From NCBI RefSeq assembly GCF_900111275.1, contig NZ_FOGR01000001.1:1-64000 (forward strand): 64,000 nt of DNA. Reading direction: 5' to 3'. The stretch is from Rhizobium sp. NFR03 (GTDB lineage Bacteria; Pseudomonadota; Alphaproteobacteria; Rhizobiales; Rhizobiaceae). Positions within the stretch are counted from its first letter, which is position 1. Each line of letters opens with the position of its first letter. Under the pieces are notes generated by a model. It was not told the origin of the DNA, did no database searches, and saw only the letters and a list, made by a program, of their open reading frames with translations. Position numbers and translations under genes: made by a program. Shown here piece by piece: positions 8,171-14,395 of the stretch.

Positions 8171-9268
8171 TTAGCGTGTGTTACGTTTGGCATGCGCGAC
8201 GATGGCGGAGGATGTCAGAGCATGCGGATCAACCATGATGGCATCGAAAGCAGTTTCCGACGTGCTGACGCGCGCTTCCACATAGGCTGCTGCATAGAGA
8301 ATGCCATTGCCCGGCTTGCCGAAGGTGCCCGGCCGCTCTGCAGGGACCGGGCCGATGTCAGGCAGCGTAACGAACGCGTCCAATGCCTCCATGGCGCCCG
8401 GCGCGCGCAGAACGTTCTGCGGCTCGGCAAGCGCCGTCATCGAGGAGCCGCCATCGAGAGATGGGCTGGCAGACGGCATCTGGTGATTGCGCGCCGCTTG
8501 CGGCAACGGGGCTTTGGTCGGAACCGAAACGGTTCCGAGATCCGAGGATCCGAGGTTTTTCATCTGACGCGCCAAAGGTTCGTTCGAAGCGACCATGACG
8601 CCGGAAGCGATTTGACCCTCCGGAGCGATGCCGGGCACGCGGCTACCCTTCGCTGCATAGGATGCCATCAGGTAGGGCATGTCGTTGCCCTCAAGCGGTG
8701 CACGTCCCACATACTGGACCCGCACCTGCGCGCTGCCCTTGCGCTTGATGTCAAGAAGATCAGCTGTTTTCGAGGATACGTCGATAATGCGTCCATACTC
8801 GTAAGGGCCCCGATCATTGACACGAACGATGACGGACGAGCCGTTCTCGACATTGGTCACGCGGGCATAGCTGGGAAGCGGAAACGTCGGGTGTGCAGCA
8901 GAGAGATGTGCGGTGTCATAGACTTCGCCATTCGCCGTCAGGCGGCCGTGGAAAGCAGAGCCGTACCAGGAGGAGATGCCAACCTTGTTGTAGCTGAAGT
9001 CCTCCTTCGGCGTGTACCACTTGTCCTTGACCTTGTAGGGCTTGCCGACCTGATACCGGCCGCCGCCCTTCGGAATATTCTTGCCGTCGGCAACGCGGGG
9101 GCTTGCCTTGACGCCATAGACCGATTCCGGAAAATACTCTTTGTTACGCTTTTTCGGAGCATCGACTTGCGCCGTGGTTCCGCAAGACGTCAGCGCCAGG
9201 CAGATCGCCGGAACGGCCGCAAAGCCTGCGCCTCTCGCGAGGAAACGTGCGTATTGTCTGAAAGTCAT
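8171..9268 (-). CDS. rlpA: RlpA-like lipoprotein, septal peptidoglycan hydrolase
   Basis: This is a 365-residue lipoprotein with the signal peptide and lipobox LALTSC (C29). The double-psi beta-barrel domain (about residues 90-175) shows GISSWYGSAFHGRLTANGE, then YARVTN, VRVNDRGPYEYGRIIDVS and the catalytic-type HGRLT/aspartate pair of RlpA lytic transglycosylases, which cleave denuded glycan at division sites. A long proline/alanine-rich region follows, and there is no obvious SPOR domain at the end. ATG 9268 is chosen because it starts the signal peptide; an upstream in-frame extension is unlikely. It is paired with the carboxypeptidase homologue just downstream, consistent with a wall-remodelling unit. 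Confidence 0.9.
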   Translation of the reverse strand: MTFRQYARFLARGAGFAAVPAICLALTSCGTTAQVDAPKKRNKEYFPESVYGVKASPRVADGKNIPKGGGRYQVGKPYKVKDKWYTPKEDFSYNKVGISSWYGSAFHGRLTANGEVYDTAHLSAAHPTFPLPSYARVTNVENGSSVIVRVNDRGPYEYGRIIDVSSKTADLLDIKRKGSAQVRVQYVGRAPLEGNDMPYLMASYAAKGSRVPGIAPEGQIASGVMVASNEPLARQMKNLGSSDLGTVSVPTKAPLPQAARNHQMPSASPSLDGGSSMTALAEPQNVLRAPGAMEALDAFVTLPDIGPVPAERPGTFGKPGNGILYAAAYVEARVSTSETAFDAIMVDPHALTSSAIVAHAKRNTR

Positions 9269-9467
9269 TTGTCCCACATTGCCGCTTGTCTGACGAAATC
9301 GAAACGCCCGAGCCCCTCGCAGGCGTACCGATCGTACCAAAAGGATACAGTCGTCAAAAATGACAGCAAAGTGGCATAAATGCGAATAGGAGCATCGCAG
9401 GTGTCACGGAATTGGTTTTTATGGTTAATGATTGGTTAGGGCAGCCTGACGATGCCGTTGGGCACTC

Positions 9468-9737
9468 TTAGCAGACATACTCGATAATCGTGTAATTCAT
9501 GCCGACGATGCGGCCGCTCAAATCCCGCACGAAGGACGGTATATATTGCTCTTCAGGCGGAATGCAGATGCCGGGAGAGTTGTCGTCAGAAACGCTGACA
9601 GCGGGTGTTGGATACGCAGCACTTGCCAGCGCGACTTCCGCGTTCGCATAGGACGTCGGATCTCCCAATGCTGCAAAAGCAGGATGAGAGACAACAGCAC
9701 CAAAGCTCAAAGCCGCATACATCAGAACCTTCCGCAT
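9468..9737 (-). CDS. Small secreted protein of unknown function
   Basis: This is an 89-residue protein with a clear Sec signal peptide (MRKVLMYAALSFGAVV, cleavage after SHPAFA). The mature part is about 66 residues, with a conserved-looking SPGICIPPEEQYIPSF segment and a C-terminal cysteine (YVC-stop), giving two cysteines that could form a disulfide. GGAG eight bases before ATG 9737 supports the start. No domain is recognised and no function is proposed. It is a separate unit from rlpA, with a 199-bp gap. Confidence 0.65.
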   Translation of the reverse strand: MRKVLMYAALSFGAVVSHPAFAALGDPTSYANAEVALASAAYPTPAVSVSDDNSPGICIPPEEQYIPSFVRDLSGRIVGMNYTIIEYVC

Positions 9738-9937
9738 CGCTCGATCTCCATTGCCGCGGTTAATCCATCGTGCAACATCTCCAATCTCCTTTTGTTCCAG
9801 ATACAGGACGAACCTGATCCCTCTCGATCACGCAGCCCCTCCACAAGCCCACCCTCGATATCTCTCGAAAACCCCGAGTTGACGCACCGCTTTGCAACAG
9901 CTAATCCAATCGAACCCTCGACAGGCGACGAGCCTAT

Positions 9938-10027
9938 GGAAGAGTGTCCGAGTGGTTTAAGGAACCGGTCTTGAAAACCGGCGTGCGGGAGACCGTACCG
10001 TGGGTTCGAATCCCACCTCTTCCGCCA
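9938..10027 (+). tRNA. tRNA-Ser (anticodon UGA)
   Basis: This is a 90-nt class II tRNA with encoded CCA. The acceptor stem GGAAGAG pairs with CTCTTCC, the anticodon loop CTTGAAA gives anticodon TGA, a long variable arm is present, and the T-arm reads GGGTTCGAATCCC. It decodes UCA and related serine codons. Confidence 0.96.
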
Positions 10028-10311
10028 TGTCTTCGGTTGCAAAAACTATGTTTCCAAGAACAGCAGCCACCTTGGCGACATGAGTCAGCCTCGTAGGCAC
10101 GCTTGATCGGTGATTTGCTTGCTCGGATACAACGGCTCTTCGATTGTCCGCTGAGTGGCAGAACATTCCAATTTGCTAGCTTGGAACCCTGGGGGCTTCG
10201 CCAGCAACGTTGATCATGGCCAAGAAAATTCCCGAAAACTCACCGCACCTATTGCGCTTCGTCTAGGATGATTCTAAACGCTGCCCACGGTTGGTATATT
10301 CGACCCGATGA

Positions 10312-10385
10312 GGCCTCGTGGCGGAGTGGTGACGCAGAGGACTGCAAATCCTTGCACCCCGGTTCAATTCCGGGCGAGGCCTCCA
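10312..10385 (+). tRNA. tRNA-Cys (anticodon GCA)
   Basis: This is a 74-nt tRNA including the encoded CCA. The acceptor stem GGCCTCG pairs with CGAGGCC, the anticodon loop CTGCAAA gives GCA, and the T-arm is CCGGTTCAATTCCGG. The DNA immediately downstream is eroded and gene-poor, as is often seen at tRNA integration sites, but no duplicated 3' end was found in the window. Confidence 0.96.
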
Positions 10386-10403
10386 TTTCCATTTACCCCT
10401 GAC

Positions 10404-10778
10404 CTATGCCGTTGCCAACGCACATCTATTTTCGAGGTGGCAGCTTGAGCCTCCGACAATTCGTTGAGCGAAATTCGGTATGGCAATCCGTTCTGGTTTC
10501 GAACGGTCTATGGCGTCCGCCATGTCCGGGAAATGCTTGAGAACCGCCATCATGAGGAAGGTATCGGGTATAAAGGCGGTGTCTGCTGACGTCGGTATCT
10601 TCTTGGCTCAAAACGAAGCCTGCCCCCATACCTGCATCGAAAGGTCCTGTATGCCGTATCCATATGGCACATGGTGATGAGAAATTTCCGCTAGCTGGCT
10701 CTTGCGAAACTCGGTTATACGCAATGCTAGCTCGTAGATACTCTCAGGCTCAGCTATCAGGTCGCGTTTCTCGTTCAA
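10404..10778 (-). pseudogene. Eroded gene with an in-frame stop beside tRNA-Cys
   Basis: A single minus-strand frame runs from a possible TTG at 10778 to a TAG at 10404, broken only by TGA at 10608-10610. It reads LNEKRDLIAEPESIYELALR then ITEFRKSQLAEISHHHVPYG before the stop, and AKKIPTSADTAFIPDTFLMM then AVLKHFPDMADAIDRSKPER after it. Both halves have protein-like composition and share the frame, which suggests one former gene of about 124 codons. I do not recognise the family. The frame stays open further upstream without a good start, so the N-terminus may also be lost. Confidence 0.35.
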
Positions 10779-11038
10779 TCGAATAACGCGACGCTCATTC
10801 GGATCATTACCATTTGGCCGCAGTGGACGTAGGGGTTCGATTCTGGCACAAGGCGCGTGGACGCGACTGCCGTTAACTTTAGAACGGGGTCGGGCGACAG
10901 ATTGACGTCACGTCGCTGCCTCGAGATTACGGCGGCCGTCCAGTTTGGGTTTTTCGACGTCGCGGAGACTGCGGCGGATGATCCAGCGTCATGCAAAGAC
11001 GCATGTGCACGATAAGCACGGTCTCCTAAATCTGTTTA
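10779..11038. other. Gene-poor stretch with no clear feature
   Basis: Short frames only. The minus-strand frame of the neighbouring pseudogene remains open here (ending RPLRPNGNDPNERRVIR), and another frame contains SLRDVEKPKLDGRRNLEAAT before a stop. These could be remnants of coding DNA, but no start, ribosome site or family could be assigned. Confidence 0.3.
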
Positions 11039-11241
11039 TCAGACGTTCGAATTAGAGGCAGCGGGATAATCAACAGCTAACGGAGCACCCTCAATATCTA
11101 CGGCGGCAATAATGCAAGCCGCAGTTTCTTTGAGAACTCGTGTGAATGGCTATCAATGTCCCGATGGTCCAAAACAATCGAAGCCACGATCATAACCTCC
11201 ACAATCCAGTTGAATACGGCTAAAGACTTGATAATATCCAT
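11039..11241 (-). pseudogene. Possible small frameshifted gene
   Basis: On the minus strand, ATG 11241 opens MDIIKSLAVFNWIVEVMIVA then SIVLDHRDIDSHSHEFSKKL, a membrane-segment-like 47-codon frame ending at 11098. The +2 frame overlaps its end and reads FTRVLKETAACIIAAVDIEG then APLAVDYPAASNSNV to a stop at 11039. The two together look like one protein split by a frameshift near 11140. There is no clear Shine-Dalgarno and no recognised family. It could equally be a 47-residue peptide plus chance. Confidence 0.25.
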
Positions 11242-11285
11242 TTAGCGCCAACTAATTCGCGCGATCATACATTTTTGGGGGAACA

Positions 11286-11621
11286 GTGAAAAACATCATT
11301 ACGGCAGGCACGATTATCGTCGGTGCAATTTTCATGTCGGGGACGGCACAAGCAGAAGATCTCGTGTTTACGCTGAAGAACGGCACAAAGTCCGTCCTTA
11401 CACGGTTCTACACATCGCCTGTCGGTGTCAGTGAATGGGAGGGGGATGTCTTCGGGGAGCAAGTGCTCAATCCGGGCGAAACGATCGAGCTAACGATCGC
11501 AGATGGCCGGGATGTCTGTAATTACGACATGCGCTTTGAATTCGAAGAAAGTTCAAATCTTGCAACCACAGAAGATAAACAAAATCTGTGTGAGATGGGA
11601 TCCTATACCATTCACGAATAA
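11286..11621 (+). CDS. Small secreted protein with a conserved disulfide pair, unknown function
   Basis: The 111-residue product has a Sec signal peptide (IITAGTIIVGAIFMSGTAQA, cleavage before EDLVF). The mature domain is about 90 residues, beta-rich in pattern: FTLKNGTKSVLTRFYTSP, then VLNPGETIELTIADGRDVCN, then NLCEMGSYTIHE. Two cysteines (DVC and NLC) are probably disulfide bonded. Similar short periplasmic proteins are widespread in alphaproteobacteria without an assigned role; some are mislabelled as enzymes in databases. GTG 11286 follows a GGGGGAA ribosome site. It sits alone within the AT-rich patch. Confidence 0.7.
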   Translation: MKNIITAGTIIVGAIFMSGTAQAEDLVFTLKNGTKSVLTRFYTSPVGVSEWEGDVFGEQVLNPGETIELTIADGRDVCNYDMRFEFEESSNLATTEDKQNLCEMGSYTIHE

Positions 11622-11662
11622 ACGAAGGGTCGCGTAGCACATGATCCGATAACGAACGTGTA

Positions 11663-11710
11663 GGAGCAGTTGGTCGCTATTTTCTGATATTAAAGCGAGC
11701 TGACTGCTCC
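11663..11710. repeat. Long imperfect inverted repeat
   Basis: GGAGCAGT at 11663-11670 is exactly inverted as ACTGCTCC at 11703-11710, and an inner TCGCT/AGCGA pair extends the stem. It lies 42 bases after the stop of the secreted-protein gene. No T-run follows, so it is a transcript hairpin or processing site rather than a standard terminator. Confidence 0.4.
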
Positions 11711-11812
11711 CACCGTCTGTAACGGAACGCTGTTCCCCAAGTCGTTATTAACATACTTAATAACCAAAATACTGAGGACGGATGCAAGCATCCCGACAAA
11801 TATCATTCTCAT
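11690..11812 (-). CDS. Possible 40-residue membrane peptide
   Basis: ATG 11812 is preceded on the minus strand by GAAAGGC at suitable spacing. It encodes MRMIFVGMLASVLSILVIKY then VNNDLGNSVPLQTVGAVSSL, one hydrophobic helix with a short polar tail. Such tiny single-helix proteins are common in rhizobia, but nothing beyond start, ribosome site and helix supports this one. Confidence 0.25.
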   Translation of the reverse strand: MRMIFVGMLASVLSILVIKYVNNDLGNSVPLQTVGAVSSL

Positions 11813-12334
11813 AACAAGCCTTTCGAGCGCTAGATGTGCGCGAATAAGTATGGTTGTTTAAAGGTATCATTCCAGCCGATGAAAGTTGCCAGCTAGGCTA
11901 TTCTCCGCACATTATTGGTCGGCTGCGCGATCGTTTCACAGGAATAACTTCGGAGCAGCTCGATTTAGACGCAAATCCAACCATTTGCTCTGGGAACATC
12001 TATGCTCAGTTGCCTAATCGCATATCAGAGCATTGCGCCACCCAACCTAAGGCCAATCTTTAGCAAGAACTCAAAGGCGTGACATGAGCCGCATTACCGC
12101 CCCTGCTACACTCACACGTTAAATGCCGTCCTAGCCTAGTGGTTCCACTGCTTTTCTTCGCACATAGTTCACAGCGTGAAACGGAACGGCGATCAAACTC
12201 ACATAGTCAAAAATATGCTGGCGCCAAAAGAAGAGCGCGCGTCTCTCCAAGTTTTTACGACAACGAGGCGGAAATCGTAAGAACCGCCCTCGGAAACGTA
12301 CAAAGCTAAATGACCGCAATCAGGTAAGTGAATG
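11813..12334. other. Gene-poor AT-rich stretch
   Basis: There are only short frames without ribosome sites or recognisable products on either strand. Base composition is visibly richer in A and T than the flanking core genes, consistent with acquired or decaying DNA. Confidence 0.4.
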
Positions 12335-12372
12335 AAGACGTCAGACGTCGCAATGCTAACGGCTGACGTCTT
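12335..12372. repeat. Perfect 10-bp inverted repeat with GACGTC motifs
   Basis: AAGACGTCAG (12335-12344) is perfectly inverted as CTGACGTCTT (12363-12372) around an 18-base loop. GACGTC is repeated at 12337-12342 and 12345-12350, and again in the right arm. It lies about 120 bp beyond the lexA stop. It could be a terminator hairpin or a protein site. Confidence 0.45.
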
Positions 12373-12494
12373 AAACAATACTCCCCGGTATCCCTCTAGG
12401 CTGAACCAATACAATATTATCGCTAAATGCGCTGCAGCAAATTCATTCGTCTTAGAGCGAAAGCTTCGGCACCCTCACGACAGCACCATCCCGC

Positions 12495-13211
12495 TCACTG
12501 GTAGCGGCGGATCAAGCCGACGAGCTTCCCCTGAACCTTTACGCGCTCGGGGCCGAAAATTCGTGTCTCATACGCCGGATTGGCTGCCTCAAGTGCGACG
12601 GAGGCACCCTTGCGGCGGAAGCGCTTCAGCGTCGCTTCTTCATCATCCACAAGAGCCACGACGATCTCGCCAGGGCTCGCGCTGTTGGTATTGCGGATAA
12701 TTACGGTATCACCGTCGAGAATACCGGCCTCGATCATCGAGTCACCTCGAACCTCCAAAGCATAATGTTCGCCGTTGCCGATCATGAAGGCCGGTACGGA
12801 AATGTCGTGAGTGTTGTTCTGGATGGCAGAAATCGGGACCCCTGCGGCGATGCGCCCCATCACCGGAACAGATACAGTGTTGTCATTGCCTGCCCCGGAC
12901 GTCGTCTTGGCTACGTTATCCGGTGCTGCGTTTCCGCGACTCCCCTGAATGACGCTGGGCGAGAAGCCGCGCTTCGGCGGCGTGGCCGCGGAGTAGGATT
13001 CCGGCAACTTGATGACCTCAAGAGCCCGTGCACGGTTCGGCAAACGCCGAATAAATCCACGCTCCTCAAGTGCGGTAATCAGCCGATGGATACCGGATTT
13101 GGATGCAAGCTCCAGCGCGTCCTTCATTTCGTCGAAAGATGGGGGAACGCCCGATTCCTTCATGCGCTCATGAATGAATATCAACAGTTCCTGTTGCTTA
13201 CGGGTGAGCAT
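12495..13211 (-). CDS. lexA: LexA repressor, SOS regulator
   Basis: LexA represses DNA-damage genes and inactivates itself by RecA-stimulated self-cleavage. The 238-residue product has an N-terminal winged helix (residues 1-65, including [20 protein letters not shown]), a linker, and the S24 protease domain. The cleavage site AG is A123-G124 (GRIAAGVP), nucleophile S158 (RGDSMIEAG) and general base K196 (ATLKRF). Length and linker match alphaproteobacterial LexA. ATG 13211 is preferred over a TTG six bases upstream. It carries its own GTTC-N7-GTTC box upstream. It is not next to moeA here, although I recall that pairing from other rhizobia. Confidence 0.96.
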   Translation of the reverse strand: MLTRKQQELLIFIHERMKESGVPPSFDEMKDALELASKSGIHRLITALEERGFIRRLPNRARALEVIKLPESYSAATPPKRGFSPSVIQGSRGNAAPDNVAKTTSGAGNDNTVSVPVMGRIAAGVPISAIQNNTHDISVPAFMIGNGEHYALEVRGDSMIEAGILDGDTVIIRNTNSASPGEIVVALVDDEEATLKRFRRKGASVALEAANPAYETRIFGPERVKVQGKLVGLIRRYQ

Positions 13212-13259
13212 GATCAAACGACTCCAGAGTCACGAAACAAAGCAAGAACAGTGTTATAT

Positions 13260-13274
13260 GTTCCTCATGTGTTC
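13260..13274 (-). promoter_or_regulatory. SOS box of lexA (GTTC-N7-GTTC)
   Basis: The sequence is GTTC-CTCATGT-GTTC, an exact match to the direct-repeat LexA box of alphaproteobacteria. It begins 49 bases upstream of the lexA start codon, where autoregulation is expected. Confidence 0.88.
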
Positions 13275-13571
13275 TGCAAGCGGCATTCCCGATAAACCAC
13301 AACCGGAATGATCGCCGAATTGAATGCGCAGAGCGTGGGCATAGTCAGTATCAGTCAAGACGCTGTCGTTCTCGCCGCTACGATACTTATTGCCGTTGCG
13401 AGACGGCTACGCAAATTTGCGCAAGCTGTTGCAGCGCTGAGCCTTGTTTCTTTCATCTCACGACGGGAACAGCTGTCGACCGTAGTCTCATCGACATCTA
13501 GAAACGGCAACGCCGCCATGAGCCTCCTCATGACGGCGCTGGAAACCTTGCGTGAAGGCATCCCACTCGAA
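13275..13571. other. Intergenic region between lexA and ssb
   Basis: No credible gene was seen. A rightward open frame here continues into the antisense of ssb and has no ribosome site. A hairpin at 13511-13538 is listed separately. Confidence 0.4.
13511..13538 (-). terminator. Possible ssb terminator hairpin
   Basis: CGCCGCCATGAG and CTCATGACGGCG form an 11-of-12 stem with a four-base loop, about 34 bases beyond the ssb stop. On the ssb strand it is followed by TTGCCGTTTC, a weak T-tract, so termination is plausible but not certain. Confidence 0.4.
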
Positions 13572-14108
13572 TCAGAACGGTATATCGTCATCCAGATCGC
13601 GGGAGAATCCGCCGCTCGACCCACCGGTGTTGCCGCCCGACCGGCCGCCGGAGGACTGAGCCGGCCGATCGTAATCGTCGCCAAAGTTCGACCCGCCGCT
13701 TCCGCCGCCATAATCTGAGCCGGCGCGACTTCCGCCACCGCCACCGCCGCCACCATCACGCCCGTCGAGCATGGTCAGTGTCGAGTTGAAGCCTTGCAGC
13801 ACCACTTCGGTGGAGTAACGATCGTTTCCGTCCTTGTCCTGCCATTTTCGTGTCTGCAGCGCTCCCTCGAGATAGAGCTTGGCACCCTTCTTCACATACT
13901 GCTCGACGACCTTGCACAGGCCCTCGTTGAAGACCACGACGGTGTGCCACTCCGTTTTCTCGCGTCGCTCGCCGGAATTCCGGTCGCGCCAGCTTTCAGA
14001 CGTCGCAATCCGCAGGTTCGCGATCGGCTTGCCATCTTGCGTCCGCCGGATCTCAGGGTCCGCCCCAACGTTTCCGATGAGGATCACCTTGTTTACGCTA
14101 CCAGCCAT
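13572..14108 (-). CDS. ssb: Single-stranded DNA-binding protein
   Basis: It coats single-stranded DNA in replication, recombination and repair. The 178-residue product has an N-terminal OB fold (NKVILIGNVGADPEIR, then ESWRDR, EWHTVVVFN, GAKLYLEGALQTRKW; residues 5-110), a glycine-rich linker of about 55 residues, and the acidic tip DDDIPF that binds partner proteins. It is divergent from uvrA; a perfect SOS box lies between them at 14225-14239, 117 bases upstream of the ssb start, so damage induction of both genes is likely. ssb-uvrA divergence is conserved in proteobacteria. Confidence 0.97.
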   Translation of the reverse strand: MAGSVNKVILIGNVGADPEIRRTQDGKPIANLRIATSESWRDRNSGERREKTEWHTVVVFNEGLCKVVEQYVKKGAKLYLEGALQTRKWQDKDGNDRYSTEVVLQGFNSTLTMLDGRDGGGGGGGGSRAGSDYGGGSGGSNFGDDYDRPAQSSGGRSGGNTGGSSGGFSRDLDDDIPF

Positions 14109-14224
14109 CTTTTTGTCCTGTCTCCTGAAAGCGGTTCAACGATCCGCATGGTGCACGGAGCCTACGCTCTTAAGCGCGCTATTTCGCCCTCAGGCGGCAG
14201 CAATCCACAACAGTTTGCAAATTC

Positions 14225-14239
14225 GTTCTTTATTTGTTC
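14225..14239. promoter_or_regulatory. SOS box in the ssb-uvrA divergent region
   Basis: GTTC-TTTATTT-GTTC exactly matches the alphaproteobacterial LexA operator. It lies 117 bases upstream of ssb and 156 bases upstream of uvrA, so one LexA site could control both promoters. Confidence 0.85.
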
Positions 14240-14395
14240 TAAGTCTCGCGTATGATCCTGTCAAGCGCGGGGCTGATGCGGAGGGCGGACACTGCGCCAG
14301 GGTGGCGGATGAAGTGCGGTTTCCCGAAATGCCGCCTCGACATATGAAGTAATGATCTTAAGTAAGGGCTTCGTCCCCATTCAGAGCGTCAGACC

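Noticed and set aside
10840-10860. tRNA T-arm-like GGTTCGATTCTGGC as an attachment-site duplicate
   Set aside because: It is not a match to the tRNA-Cys 3' end, so it is probably chance.
12199-12414. 71-codon minus-strand frame in the AT-rich region
   Set aside because: No Shine-Dalgarno, no domain or signal, and it contains the inverted repeat; weak evidence.
9938-12494. Prophage or CRISPR array in the tRNA-flanked region
   Set aside because: No integrase, phage structural gene or spaced repeats were found; only eroded frames.
13308-13718. 136-codon plus-strand frame between lexA and ssb
   Set aside because: It runs into the antisense of ssb with no ribosome site; the intergenic part has no protein-like features.
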